Source of the DNA: Alphaproteobacteria bacterium
GTDB lineage: Bacteria; Pseudomonadota; Alphaproteobacteria; Rhizobiales; Beijerinckiaceae
Assembly: GCA_016869595.1 (NCBI GenBank)
Contig: VGDT01000007.1
Location: 1 to 64,000, forward strand
Direction of reading: 5' to 3'
DNA: 64,000 bases
The position numbers and the translations under genes were made by a program. The notes under the pieces are model-generated. The model was not told where the DNA came from, searched no databases, and worked only from the letters and a program-made list of their open reading frames with translations. Shown here piece by piece: positions 9,950 through 18,396 of this stretch; position 1 is the stretch's first letter; every line of letters begins with the position of its first letter.

Positions 9950-9978
9950 TGCACGAATAGAATCAACCTAACTGATTT

Positions 9979-10683
9979 TCATATTTTCGGCGGCAGCGGA
10001 AAGAGTCCGGTAAAGCGTTTCGCAAGCGCGCGATCGCCTTCAATCACAAGCGCCTTTTTTGCTTCGAGCGCTTTAAGTGGCGCGCCGCCATAGACCGCCG
10101 CCGCGATCGCTGTCGCCTCTCCAGCGAAGATGACGTCGGCGCCGTCCAACGCCTGCCGCGCGGCGTCGCATTTGCCGCCATGGATGCGCACAAGAAACGT
10201 CTCGTCGCCGATGCGAAAGCCGATGCGCGCGTTCAATCCCTTGGCGCGGCGCGCGTCGAACATCGTCTTGAAGGACAACATCAGCGAGGCCGCGCTCAAA
10301 GGCAGCGTCGGATCGTGGAGAGGCGAGCGCGCCGCCCAGCTGCCGAGCACGCCTAAGACCGGCTCGATCTCATAGCCCCAGGGCGTCAGTTCATAGACAT
10401 GACTCGCCGCCGGCGGCGGCAGCTTACGCCGTTTTAGCGCGCCTATTTCCTCGAGCCGCTCCAACCGCTGCGTCAGCACATTGGCGCTGATTCCCGGAAG
10501 ATCGGCGCGCAGGTCGCTGAACCTTTTTGGGCCGAACATCAGTTCGCGCATCACCAGCAGCGCCCAGCGTTCGCCAATAAGATCAAGCGCATGGGCGGCG
10601 CCACAGGCGTCGTCATAGCTGCGCACGGAAAGGGCGCTCTTCTCCGCAAGCCCCCTTTTTTTAGTTATTTTTTCTAACTTCAT
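9979..10683 (-). CDS. HxlR family transcriptional regulator with sterol-carrier-like C-terminal domain
   Basis: The first 120 residues form an HxlR-type winged helix: CGAAHALDLIGERWALLVMREL, FGPKRFSDLRADLPGISANVL, RLERLEEIGALKRR, then YELTPWGYEIEPVLGVLGSWA. The remaining 110 residues resemble the SCP2-like domain found in many actinobacterial and alphaproteobacterial HxlR proteins (FRIGDETFLVRIHGGKC, GADVIFAGEATAIAAAVYG). No ligand can be deduced. It is divergent from a VOC-fold gene across 60 AT-rich bp, so it probably controls that gene pair and itself. The start at 10683 has only a weak ribosome-binding site. Confidence 0.88.
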   Translation of the reverse strand: MKLEKITKKRGLAEKSALSVRSYDDACGAAHALDLIGERWALLVMRELMFGPKRFSDLRADLPGISANVLTQRLERLEEIGALKRRKLPPPAASHVYELTPWGYEIEPVLGVLGSWAARSPLHDPTLPLSAASLMLSFKTMFDARRAKGLNARIGFRIGDETFLVRIHGGKCDAARQALDGADVIFAGEATAIAAAVYGGAPLKALEAKKALVIEGDRALAKRFTGLFPLPPKI

Positions 10684-10743
10684 TGTTGCATTTTATAACT
10701 TATCGGGTAGATTTCGCAACGGCTGGTTTGAGAGGAGCGCCGA
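10684..10743. promoter_or_regulatory. Divergent promoter/operator region of the HxlR and VOC genes
   Basis: Sixty bp of unusually AT-rich sequence between two divergent starts. It contains GTTGCATTTTATAAC (10686-10700), an imperfect inverted repeat that could be the regulator's operator. GAGAGGAG near 10731 is the ribosome-binding site of the VOC gene. Confidence 0.4.
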
Positions 10744-11178
10744 ATGTCCAAGCTTATCTTCGTCAATCTTCCCGTCGCCGATCTCCCGAAGGCGACCGCC
10801 TTCTATGAATCGATCGGCGCCAGGAAGAATCCGCAGTTCTCCGATCACACCGCGTCATGCCTCGTTTTCTCCGATACGATCCACGCGATGCTCCTCACGC
10901 ATGACAAATTCCGGCAGTTCACGACGAAGAAGATCGCCGACGCCCATACGAGCGCCGAAGTTCTGATCTGCATTTCGGCGGAGAGCCGCGCCGACGTCGA
11001 TGACATCGTCGACAAGGCGACCCGCGCCGGCGGCGCGCCGGACCCGACGCCGACGCAGGATTTCGGCTTCATGTATGGCCGCAGCTTCGAAGATCCCGAC
11101 GGTCATATTTGGGAAATCATGTGGATGGACGCTGAGGCGGCGTCAAAGGCATGTCAGAAAGAAGGAGCGGCGCAATGA
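10744..11178 (+). CDS. VOC (glyoxalase/extradiol dioxygenase fold) family protein
   Basis: A 144-residue single-gene VOC protein with two beta-alpha-beta-beta-beta modules: the first starts LIFVNLPVADLPKATAFYES, and the second carries FGFMYGRSFEDPDGHIWEIMWMD with the C-terminal metal-ligand-like Glu. It resembles the PhnB/lactoylglutathione-lyase-like proteins of unknown substrate often paired with DUF1428 genes. GAGAGGAG supports the ATG. Its TGA overlaps the ATG of the following DUF1428 gene (ATGA). Confidence 0.88.
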   Translation: MSKLIFVNLPVADLPKATAFYESIGARKNPQFSDHTASCLVFSDTIHAMLLTHDKFRQFTTKKIADAHTSAEVLICISAESRADVDDIVDKATRAGGAPDPTPTQDFGFMYGRSFEDPDGHIWEIMWMDAEAASKACQKEGAAQ

Positions 11179-11199
11179 GCTATCTATGTCGACGGTTTC
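11175..11199 (+). other. 4-bp tandem duplication at the start of the DUF1428 gene
   Basis: The DUF1428 family usually begins M-S-Y-V-D-G-F. Here ATGAGCTAT is followed by an extra CTAT (11184-11187) before GTCGACGGTTTC, which encodes V-D-G-F in another frame. The tandem CTATCTAT therefore shifts the normal ATG (11175) out of frame with the rest of the gene. There is no other ATG in the downstream frame; the first usable codon is GTG at 11200. Confidence 0.75.
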
Positions 11200-11535
11200 G
11201 TGATCCCCGTGCCTGCGGGCAATAAGAACGATTACCGCAAAGCCGCCGCGCTGATGTGGCCCATCATGAAAGAATGGGGCGCGCTACGCGTCGTCGAATG
11301 CTGGGGCGACGACGTGCCCGACGGCAAAGTCACCGACTTCAAACGCGCCGTCGCCGCCGAGAGCGGCGAAAGCGTCGTGTTCTCATGGGTCCTCTGGCCG
11401 TCAAAAGACGTGCGCGACGCGGCGCACAAGAAAATGCACGAAGACCCGCGCATGAAGGACATGCCGATGCCCTTCGATGGCAAACGCATGATCTTCGGCG
11501 GCTTCAACGTATTGATGGACGAAGGCGTGGGCTGA
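11200..11535 (+). CDS. DUF1428 family protein, 5' end frameshifted
   Basis: The body is a clear DUF1428 protein (ferredoxin-like, dimeric alpha-beta barrel type): PVPAGNKNDYRKAAALMWPI, ALRVVECWGDDVPDGKVTDF, VVFSWVLWPSKDVRDAAHKKM and MIFGGFNVLMDEG at the C-terminus. Function of the family is unknown. The natural start at 11175 is separated by a 4-bp duplication, so either the gene is read from GTG 11200, losing about eight residues including the first half of the first beta strand, or it is a fresh pseudogene or a sequencing error. No ribosome-binding site precedes the GTG at the usual distance. Confidence 0.65.
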   Translation: MIPVPAGNKNDYRKAAALMWPIMKEWGALRVVECWGDDVPDGKVTDFKRAVAAESGESVVFSWVLWPSKDVRDAAHKKMHEDPRMKDMPMPFDGKRMIFGGFNVLMDEGVG

Positions 11536-12561
11536 CTACCGCCGCGCGGCTTTCGCGACGTTCCACAGCGCGCGCTCGGCCTCCATTTGCGCAATGGCGG
11601 CGTTGGCGCGCGCTCGCGTCTGCGCCGCGCGCAGCGGCTCGATTAGCGCGCCAAGGCGCGCGGATGACCAGCTCTTGAGTTGCTCCTCCATCAGCGCGCG
11701 ATGGATGAAGCCGAAGCCTGCGCGCATCAGCGCCGAGACGCCGGCGTCGGGACGCCCGCCTTCACGCTCCATGGAAAGACGCCCGCGATGCAGCGCTACG
11801 GCGTAGCGCAGCGCGCCGATAAGAAGCTGCTGCGCGTCGCCGTCCTGCGCGAAATAAGTGTCGAGCGCCACGCCAATGTCAGGGGCGCCCCCGAACGCCG
11901 CCGTGACGACGCGATCCGAGGCAATGTTCGAGGCATGCGCGACGATTGCTTCGACGTCCTTCGCCTCGACATGCTCGCGACCATGCATATAGAGCGCGAG
12001 CTTTGAAAGCTCGGCGCGGCTCATCAGCCGGTCTTCGCCAAGCGCGCCCAGCAGCAGGCTGCGCGCTTCGGGGCTTGCCACAAGTCCCGCGTCACGCAGG
12101 CTGCGATCGATCAGCGCCTGCAAATCGGCTTCTGCATCAGGCTGGCATTCGATCGCCGCACCCTGCTTTGCGGCTTCGATAAGCTTGCGCAGCGGCGAGT
12201 CGCGTCTCAGCGCGCCGGCGGTCAGCACGATCGTGCAGTGGGCCGGCGGCGCGGCGATGAGCGAAGTGATCGCCGGAATGACCGACTTCGCGCCGGCCTC
12301 GACGAGAATTGCGCGCCGTCCGCCGAAGAGCGGCGTGGTGTTCGCTTCATCGAGCAGCGCAAGCGAATCAGAGGCGACCGCGTCGCCGCTCATCTCGACG
12401 AATTCGAACGGGTCGTGGCGATCGTCGACGCGCTTATCGACGAGGGCAAGCGCGCGCTCGCGCACCATGCCGGCATCCGAGCCGAAGACGAGGAACAGAA
12501 AAACGCTCTCGGGCGGCGCGGCGATGAAGCGTTCGGCGTCGCGACTCCTGACCGCCGTCAT
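11536..12561 (-). CDS. holA: DNA polymerase III subunit delta
   Basis: Clamp-loader delta subunit, which opens the beta sliding clamp. The 341 residues show the family order: N-terminal FLFLVFGSDAGMVRERA, LLDEANTTPLFGGRRAILVEA (clamp-binding region), domain II with LMSRAELSKLALYMHGREHVEAKDVEAIV, and C-terminal helical collar with QQLLIGALRYAVALHRGR. It is the last gene of leuS-lptE-holA, the usual alphaproteobacterial arrangement, with 25 bp between lptE and holA. It ends next to the convergent DUF1428 gene. Confidence 0.92.
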   Translation of the reverse strand: MTAVRSRDAERFIAAPPESVFLFLVFGSDAGMVRERALALVDKRVDDRHDPFEFVEMSGDAVASDSLALLDEANTTPLFGGRRAILVEAGAKSVIPAITSLIAAPPAHCTIVLTAGALRRDSPLRKLIEAAKQGAAIECQPDAEADLQALIDRSLRDAGLVASPEARSLLLGALGEDRLMSRAELSKLALYMHGREHVEAKDVEAIVAHASNIASDRVVTAAFGGAPDIGVALDTYFAQDGDAQQLLIGALRYAVALHRGRLSMEREGGRPDAGVSALMRAGFGFIHRALMEEQLKSWSSARLGALIEPLRAAQTRARANAAIAQMEAERALWNVAKAARR

Positions 12562-12586
12562 GATGCGCTGTTGTCTGCTTCTCCCA

Positions 12587-13228
12587 TCAATTGGGGAGGA
12601 CAGGCGGCGGAGCGGACGACAAGCGCGCCGCCATCACCGTCGCAATCCTGGTGCGGATCGATTCGGCGATGACCCGCGCGTCGCGAATCTCTGCGTCGCG
12701 CGCGGCGCGCACATTGGAGAAGCGGTTCGAGAAACGATCGTAGCTTGCAATGTTGAAGGCGATGCCCTTCGTCACCTCGACCTCGCCAGGGATGGTGATA
12801 AGCCGATATTCGGCGTCGACGATCACCGCCGCCGAAGTAGCGCGACCTGTCACCGTGTCGAGAATCGGCGTCTGCACGCGTTCGCGGAGCGTAACCATCA
12901 GCCGGTAGCGCGGCGGCGGCTGCGAGCCGGTGCCGTTCAGGCCGAAGATCAGCTCATTTCGGACATAATGTCCAAGCTGCAACGGAATTTCGTCGACGGC
13001 GATCGATTGAAGCTCAGCCGCCAGAGGCGAGGCGTCGATGCCGGGCGCCACCGGCGCGTAAAGCGGCTGCAGGCAGCCGGCGAGCGGCATGGCCATAAGC
13101 GCCATGCATAGAACCGCCACATGCTGGAAGAAGGCAGTCGGCAGTCGGCAATCGGCAGTAGGACGACCGCCGACTGCCGACTTGCTAACTGCCGACTTGC
13201 CAACTGCCGCTTCGCTAAACGACCACAT
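12587..13228 (-). CDS. lptE: LPS-assembly lipoprotein LptE
   Basis: Outer-membrane lipoprotein that plugs LptD and helps place lipopolysaccharide in the outer leaflet. A lipobox ends at Cys52 (AMPLAGC) and the mature part carries the LptE pattern [60 protein letters not shown]. The ATG at 13228 overlaps the leuS stop by 14 bp, a normal operon junction. Residues 6-32, however, are encoded by a palindromic repeat (13133-13211) that has stayed in frame, giving an unusually long, non-hydrophobic stretch before the signal core. An internal start such as the GTG at about 13117 would avoid it but leaves a poor signal peptide. Confidence 0.85.
   Translation of the reverse strand: MWSFSEAAVGKSAVSKSAVGGRPTADCRLPTAFFQHVAVLCMALMAMPLAGCLQPLYAPVAPGIDASPLAAELQSIAVDEIPLQLGHYVRNELIFGLNGTGSQPPPRYRLMVTLRERVQTPILDTVTGRATSAAVIVDAEYRLITIPGEVEVTKGIAFNIASYDRFSNRFSNVRAARDAEIRDARVIAESIRTRIATVMAARLSSAPPPVLPN
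13133..13211. repeat. Short-period repeat element (family R5) inside lptE
   Basis: Several copies of GGCAGTCGGCAGT-like and GCCGACTTGC-like units in inverted arrangement, related to 9054-9117. It lies entirely within the apparent 5' coding part of lptE, right after the leuS stop. Confidence 0.7.
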
Positions 13229-15851
13229 TGACGATCCTCTTCGGAACCAGAATGAACTTCTTTAAGGGCTTGCCTTCCATGGCGCGCTGAACGCCATCTT
13301 GCGCCAAAGCCTCTTTGCGAATCGTTTCTTCGTCGGCGTCATGCGCGACGAGAATTTCGGCGCGCTTTCTGCCATTGACCTGCACCGGCAGGCTTATCAT
13401 CTCCTGCGCCACAAGGGTAGGATCGGCCACTGGCCAAGCCGCCTCAACAACCAGGCCTTTATGGCCCAAATCGGCCCAGCATTCCTCGGCGACATGCGGC
13501 GTCATCGGCGCGACGAGGCGAATGAGCGCATCCGCCGCCTCGCGGAAGGCGAAGGCGAGATCGGCCGGGACAGGCGTTTCGGTCACGGCGTCGAGCGCGC
13601 TCGTCAGCTCATTGGCGAATTCACGGATGCGGGCGATGGCGCTATTGAAGCGCAGTCGCTCGATATTTTCGCTCGCCTGGGCGATCGAACGATGCGTCGC
13701 CTTGCGCACGGCAAGCGCGAGATCGTGAAACGCCGCCGGGGGCTCGGCGCCAACGGGCGCCGCGACCCGTCCCAATTCGCCGGTCAGACGCCACAAGCGC
13801 TGAACGAAGCGCCAGGCGCCCTGCGCGCCCTCGTCCGACCAGATCACGTCGCGATCGGGCGGGCTGTCGGACAGAACGAAGAGCCGCGCCGTATCGGCGC
13901 CATAGCTCGCGACGATATCGTCTGGATCGACCGTGTTCTTTTTCGACTTCGACATTTTCTCGATCGGGCCGATTTCGATCTCGACGTCGCCGTCGGTGAG
14001 AAAAGCGCGGCGTCCGCCTTCCTTGGCCTCGATGCGAACCTCGTAGGGTGCGACCCATTGGCCGTCCGGCGCGCGATAGGTCTCGTGAACGACCATGCCC
14101 TGGGTGAAGAGCCCGGCGAAAGGCTCGGCGACCGCGGCATGGCCGCTGTCGCGCATGGCGCGGGCAAAAAAGCGCGAATAGAGAAGATGCAAAATCGCGT
14201 GCTCGATGCCGCCAATATATTGATCGACCGGCAGCCAGCGCGCGAGCGCTTCGGCGGCCGCCGGCGCCGTTTCATTGTGCGGATCAGCGAAGCGCGCATA
14301 GTACCAGGACGAATCGACGAAAGTGTCCATCGTGTCGGTCTCGCGCCGCGCCGGCGCGCCACACGAGGGACAGGGAACGTTCTTCCAGCTTGGATGTCGA
14401 TCGAGCGGATTACCCGGCTGATCGAAAGAGACGTCCTCAGGCAGCTTCACAGGCAGATCGGCCTCTGGAACCGGCACCAGCCCACAGGTCTCGCAATGGA
14501 TGATCGGGATCGGACAACCCCAATAACGCTGGCGCGAGATTCCCCAGTCGCGCAGCTTGAAATTGACCTTCCGTTCGCCCTGCGGCCGGTCGAACAGCGC
14601 CGTCGTCGTCAGACGGTTGGTGACCTCTTCCTTCGCTTCCGGCACAGTGAGCCCGTCGAGAAAGCCGGAATTCACGAGCCGGCCGTCGCCCTCAAAAGCC
14701 TCGCCGCTTTCGGCGATCTGCTTCTCGAGCTCTTGGGAAGCAAGGCCCTCCGGGCAGACGACGACCTTGAAGCCGAGCGCGTATTTCGTCGCGAAATCGA
14801 GGTCGCGCTGGTCGTGCGCCGGACAGCCGAAGATCGCGCCCGTGCCATAGTCCATCAGGATGAAATTCGCGACATAGACGGGCAGCGTCCAGTTCGGATC
14901 GAAGGGATGAACGACGCGTAGGCCAGTGTCGTAGCCCTTCTTTTCGGCGGTCTCGATCGCTTCAGCAGATGTCGCGCCGCGCCGGCACTCCTCTGCGAAG
15001 GCGGCGAGCGCGGGGTCTCTTTCGGCAGCGGCCCTCGCCAACGGATGGTCGGCCGCGAGCGCGACGAATTTCGCGCCAAAGAGCGTGTCGGCGCGGGTGG
15101 TGAAAACCTCGACCTCGCGAGCTGTACCCAAGTGCTCGGCGAGCGCGAAGCGAACGAGCATGCCTTCCGAGCGCCCAATCCAATTGCGCTGCATGAGCCG
15201 CACCTTGTCGGGCCAGCGGTCGAGCGTATCGAGCGCCGTCAGCAGCTCTTCCGAATAGGACGTGATCTTGAAGAACCACTGCGTCAGCTCGCGCTGCTCG
15301 ACGAGTGCGCCCGAGCGCCAGCCGCGGCCGTCGATGACCTGCTCATTGGCGAGCACGGTCATGTCGACGGGGTCCCAGTTCACCTTCGACTTCTTGCGGT
15401 CGACGATGCCGGCTTTCAGAAAATCGAGGAAGAGCTTCTGCTGGCGCCCGTAATATTCGGGATCGCAGGTCGCGATCTCGCGGGACCAGTCGAGCGACAG
15501 GCCCAGGGTTTTGAGCTGCGCCCGCATCGCCGCGATATTGGCGTAAGTCCATTGCGCGGGATGCGCGCCGGTCTGCGCCGCGGCGTTTTCAGCGGGAAGT
15601 CCGAAAGCGTCCCACCCCATCGGATGCAAGACGTCGAAACCCTTGGCGCGCATAAAGCGCGCGATGACGTCGCCCATCGAGTAATTGCGCACATGGCCCA
15701 TGTGCAGCCGGCCCGAGGGATAGGGAAACATCTCGAGCACGTAATATTTGGCGGCGTCGGGACGAACGCCTGCCTTAAAAGATTGTTTTTCTTCCCATAT
15801 CTTTTGCCAGCGCGGCTCCGCCTCGGCGAAATTATAGCGTTCGGGTCTCAT
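13215..15851 (-). CDS. leuS: Leucine--tRNA ligase
   Basis: Class I synthetase charging tRNA-Leu; 878 residues from the ATG at 15851. HIGH motif HMGH at residues 50-53 ([12 protein letters not shown]), zinc/insert region with [16 protein letters not shown] and [18 protein letters not shown], the editing domain with [16 protein letters not shown], and KMSKS at 632-636. The C-terminus ends in the usual [15 protein letters not shown] seven codons upstream (15872) keeps the frame but adds residues not seen in relatives. It heads leuS-lptE-holA on the minus strand. Confidence 0.97.
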   Translation of the reverse strand: MRPERYNFAEAEPRWQKIWEEKQSFKAGVRPDAAKYYVLEMFPYPSGRLHMGHVRNYSMGDVIARFMRAKGFDVLHPMGWDAFGLPAENAAAQTGAHPAQWTYANIAAMRAQLKTLGLSLDWSREIATCDPEYYGRQQKLFLDFLKAGIVDRKKSKVNWDPVDMTVLANEQVIDGRGWRSGALVEQRELTQWFFKITSYSEELLTALDTLDRWPDKVRLMQRNWIGRSEGMLVRFALAEHLGTAREVEVFTTRADTLFGAKFVALAADHPLARAAAERDPALAAFAEECRRGATSAEAIETAEKKGYDTGLRVVHPFDPNWTLPVYVANFILMDYGTGAIFGCPAHDQRDLDFATKYALGFKVVVCPEGLASQELEKQIAESGEAFEGDGRLVNSGFLDGLTVPEAKEEVTNRLTTTALFDRPQGERKVNFKLRDWGISRQRYWGCPIPIIHCETCGLVPVPEADLPVKLPEDVSFDQPGNPLDRHPSWKNVPCPSCGAPARRETDTMDTFVDSSWYYARFADPHNETAPAAAEALARWLPVDQYIGGIEHAILHLLYSRFFARAMRDSGHAAVAEPFAGLFTQGMVVHETYRAPDGQWVAPYEVRIEAKEGGRRAFLTDGDVEIEIGPIEKMSKSKKNTVDPDDIVASYGADTARLFVLSDSPPDRDVIWSDEGAQGAWRFVQRLWRLTGELGRVAAPVGAEPPAAFHDLALAVRKATHRSIAQASENIERLRFNSAIARIREFANELTSALDAVTETPVPADLAFAFREAADALIRLVAPMTPHVAEECWADLGHKGLVVEAAWPVADPTLVAQEMISLPVQVNGRKRAEILVAHDADEETIRKEALAQDGVQRAMEGKPLKKFILVPKRIVNVVV

Positions 15852-15952
15852 CTGGCTGGCGCGTCCGGTCAAAATTCTTTCTGGAGTGCGCCTCTAATGC
15901 CGGGGGGTCAAAGGGATGTCAAAGGCGGGCGCCATCTGGCCGCCTTGAAAAC

Positions 15953-15976
15953 TCAAGGGGCCGAACGCCGGCCCCT
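15953..15976. terminator. Hairpin terminator after the HdeD-like gene
   Basis: AAGGGGCCG and CGGCCCCTT arms with a short loop lie about 20 bp past the stop of the HdeD-like gene. Read on the minus strand the stem is followed by GAGTTTTC. The T-run is short, so it may be a weak terminator. Confidence 0.55.
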
Positions 15977-15994
15977 TACCTTTTTCTCGCCCGC

Positions 15995-16558
15995 TCAAGC
16001 CTTCGCCGAAAGGCCGACAGTGATCCAGCTGACGCCCTCGAAGATCAGATTGATCGCGAGGAACAAGCCGAGGATATAAAGGCCGGACATCGGCCACTGC
16101 GCCAGGATCATCCCGCCCAGCACAATGCTGATCAGCCCCGAGAACGCCACAAGGCCCCAGGGACCGACGTCGCGGATGTGCCAAGCGAGGATCAGCTTGA
16201 ACAGGCCGGCGACGATCAGCGCGACGCCGATGATCGCCGTCAGAGACACCGCCGCGAGCAACGGGTCGCGAAAGACCAGGAAACCAGCGACGATCGTGAT
16301 GATGCCGATCACGCCCCACAGCAGCGCCCTGGTCCAGGGCCGGATCTGAACGGCGGTGACGATTTCCATGGCGCCGGCGACGAGCATCGCCGCGCCGACG
16401 TAAAACACGGTCACGAGCGTGGCGGTCGTGACGTCGTAGAGCGCAAAAAGGCCGCCAATGAGCATCAGCGCGCCAAGCGCGACGATCCATCCCCATTTGC
16501 GGCGCAGATGATGCAGATGCATCGTGCGGTCTTCATAAACCAGGCTGTCATTGACCAT
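15995..16558 (-). CDS. HdeD family (DUF308) membrane protein
   Basis: A 187-residue inner-membrane protein with six predicted hydrophobic segments in three pairs, the DUF308 repeat pattern: WGWIVALGALMLIGGLFALYD-like (first pair from residue 22), LLWGVIGIITIVAGFLVF, LTAIIGVALIVAGLFKLIL, WGLVAFSGLISIVLGGMIL. E. coli HdeD contributes to acid resistance at high cell density; the role here is unproven. GGAGG lies 6 nt before the ATG. It is divergent from the yggS-type gene and followed by a hairpin terminator. Confidence 0.87.
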   Translation of the reverse strand: MVNDSLVYEDRTMHLHHLRRKWGWIVALGALMLIGGLFALYDVTTATLVTVFYVGAAMLVAGAMEIVTAVQIRPWTRALLWGVIGIITIVAGFLVFRDPLLAAVSLTAIIGVALIVAGLFKLILAWHIRDVGPWGLVAFSGLISIVLGGMILAQWPMSGLYILGLFLAINLIFEGVSWITVGLSAKA

Positions 16559-16747
16559 TGTCGGCCTCCAATGCTGTGGAAATAATCACTGGTATGGCGG
16601 GAGCGTTTCTTACTTATGAACGTCGCGACGATCCCGCATCTTCCCCCGCCGGCAGCTTAACGCGCGGAGATGAACGAAGTTCCGCACTGCGAAGGCGCAA
16701 AAGATTGGCGCTTGACCCTTTGACGGAAATCGCGATTTTCGCTGGCC

Positions 16748-17431
16748 ATGGGAGCCTTAGATCGCCTTGAATCGACGCGCGACGCGATATGCCGCGCCGC
16801 AGCGGACTGCGGCCGCGACCCCCGCTCGGTGCGCCTCGTCTGCGTCACCAAGACCTTTCCAGCCGAGGCGGTCGTTCCCTTGCTTGAGGCGGGCCACCGC
16901 ATTTTCGGAGAAAACCGGGTGCAGGAGGCCGCGGCGAAGTGGCCGAAGCTGCGGGAAAAATACTCGGATATCGAATTGCATCTCATCGGCCCGCTACAAT
17001 CGAACAAGACGCGCGAGGCGGTGGAGCTTTTCGACGTCATCGAGAGCGTCGACCGGGAGAAGATCGCCAAGGCGCTTTCCGATGAAATCTCCAAAACAGG
17101 CAAGCGCCCGCGGCTTTTCGTGCAGGTCAACACCGGCGCCGAGCCGCAAAAGACCGGGGTCCTTCCCGAAAACGCCGACGGCTTTTTGGCCGCCTGCCGC
17201 GACGCATACGGGCTGCAAATCGAAGGCTTAATGTGCGTGCCGCCCGTCGACCAGCAGGCCTCGCCGCATTTCGCGCTGCTCGCCGATATCGCCGCGCGCA
17301 ATGGGATTAGCGAATTGTCCATGGGCATGAGCTCGGACTTCGAGCTCGCGATCCAGCTCGGCGCGACCTATGTCCGGGTCGGCTCGGCGATCATGGGCGA
17401 GCGGGATTATCCCGATCCACCTTCCCCTTGA
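16748..17431 (+). CDS. YggS family pyridoxal phosphate-binding protein
   Basis: Pyridoxal 5'-phosphate homeostasis protein (PLPBP/YggS), a single-domain alanine-racemase-like barrel without known catalysis. PLP-binding Lys35 lies in RLVCVTKTFPAEAV; other signatures are FGENRVQEA, ELHLIGPLQSNKT, LFVQVNTGAEPQKTG and the phosphate-binding end LSMGMSSDFELAIQLGATYVR (split: LSMGMSSDFELAI, then VRVGSAIMGER). Length 227 is normal. Its proximity to leuS is repeated in many Hyphomicrobiales genomes to my knowledge. Confidence 0.93.
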   Translation: MGALDRLESTRDAICRAAADCGRDPRSVRLVCVTKTFPAEAVVPLLEAGHRIFGENRVQEAAAKWPKLREKYSDIELHLIGPLQSNKTREAVELFDVIESVDREKIAKALSDEISKTGKRPRLFVQVNTGAEPQKTGVLPENADGFLAACRDAYGLQIEGLMCVPPVDQQASPHFALLADIAARNGISELSMGMSSDFELAIQLGATYVRVGSAIMGERDYPDPPSP

Positions 17432-17474
17432 AGGCGAGGGCGACGTCTGATCGACCACACGCATGATGACGGGC

Positions 17475-17642
17475 CAGGCCCCCTCCCCAGCCCTCCCCCG
17501 CTCCGCGGGAGAGGGAGTCGGATTCGGCGCTTCATCAACGCTGGCTTTACGCTTCAACACCGTTTCGCGCCATTCAATGCCGCGCGGCGCTGCTCGTTAG
17601 CGTTCCCTCTCCCGCAAAGCGGGGGAGGGACAGGGAGGGGGT
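17475..17642. repeat. Pair of GC-rich palindromic elements (R1-like)
   Basis: Two facing elements, one with CCCTCCCCAGCCCTCCCCCG and CGCGGGAGAGGGAG (about 17479-17520) and one with CCCTCTCCCGC, GCGGGGGAGGGACAGGGA (about 17606-17641). They resemble the R1 elements after enolase. They sit between the convergent YggS and L,D-transpeptidase genes. Confidence 0.7.
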
Positions 17643-17654
17643 TGTCAGCGGCGC

Positions 17655-18197
17655 CTATCCGATCAACAGCGCGACGTTGCGTCCCAGCCGCGGCAGCAGC
17701 CGCGCCATGTCCCGTGGGCGCAACGCCACGCAGCCGGCGGTGGGGGAAAGGTCTTGCGTGGCGATATGAAAGAAAATCGCGCTGCCGCGGCCGCGCAGGC
17801 GAGGCCGAAGATTGTAGCCCATGACGCCGACAGCGTCGTAGAGGGCGTCCTTACGCCACATTTCTTCGTGTCCGAGACGCGACGGCGCCCGGAGCGGCCT
17901 GTTATAAAGGAACGAGCGCGGGTCGTCGCACCAAAGGTCGTTGGGCCGGGTGCGCCGCCACGCCAGGCGCAGAGGAACAGGCGCGCGCAGGTAAAAGTAG
18001 AGGAGCGGCCAGCGGCCGGCCGGCGTCGCGCCGTCGCCTTCGCGTTTGTTGCGGACGATTCCGCTGCGGCCGAGCGCGCAAGGAAGAACGAGCGATCCTG
18101 CGATCAGCCGGCCCTCATGCGGGCGCCCGCCAATGCGCCGCGCGACGCGCAGCAAGGCCAGTCCAGCAGGTTTCGCCCGTTTTGATCGCCGAGGCAT
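17655..18197 (-). CDS. L,D-transpeptidase (YkuD domain) family protein
   Basis: A 180-residue protein of the alphaproteobacterial ErfK/YkuD-like group that forms or edits 3-3 peptidoglycan cross-links or attaches proteins to the wall. The catalytic motif is present: His144 in AIFFHIA and Cys156 in SPTAGCVAL (HX11C spacing of the family). Earlier blocks ALGRSGIVRNKREGDGATPA, DLWCDDP and LYDAVGVMGYN are typical. There is no clear signal peptide (MPRRSKRAKPAGLALLRVARR), so export is uncertain. The nearby response regulator is a usual neighbour in related genomes. Confidence 0.87.
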   Translation of the reverse strand: MPRRSKRAKPAGLALLRVARRIGGRPHEGRLIAGSLVLPCALGRSGIVRNKREGDGATPAGRWPLLYFYLRAPVPLRLAWRRTRPNDLWCDDPRSFLYNRPLRAPSRLGHEEMWRKDALYDAVGVMGYNLRPRLRGRGSAIFFHIATQDLSPTAGCVALRPRDMARLLPRLGRNVALLIG

Positions 18198-18206
18198 GAT
18201 GGCGTT

Positions 18207-18320
18207 CTAGAGCAGGTTCCGAAAAAGTTGACAGACTTTTTCGATGAGAACCTGTTCTAGCGTTTTGATTTTGAGCGATTCCTTATCGATCACATGTTTC
18301 CATGTGATCGGGAAACGCTC
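18207..18320. repeat. Nested palindromes upstream of the response-regulator gene
   Basis: First a 54-bp nested palindrome: outer arms CTAGAGCAGGTTC (18207-18219) and GAACCTGTTCTAG (18248-18260), inner arms CGAAAAAG and CTTTTTCG. Then a perfect 9-bp stem GATCACATG/CATGTGATC (18288-18296 and 18301-18309) with a TTTC loop, extended by GAGCG/CGCTC pairs. Elements of this type are common between genes in Hyphomicrobiales. It may end transcription or be only a mobile repeat. Confidence 0.75.
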
Positions 18321-18396
18321 TATGCGCCGCTCGCCGGCGCGCGTGACCGCCTATAGCAGGAATACTCTCTTCCAAGCGAGCAGCGACCGACGGCCC

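Noticed and set aside
13299-14921. 540-codon open frame antisense to leuS
   Set aside because: Shadow of leuS; Arg-rich product with no recognisable motif.
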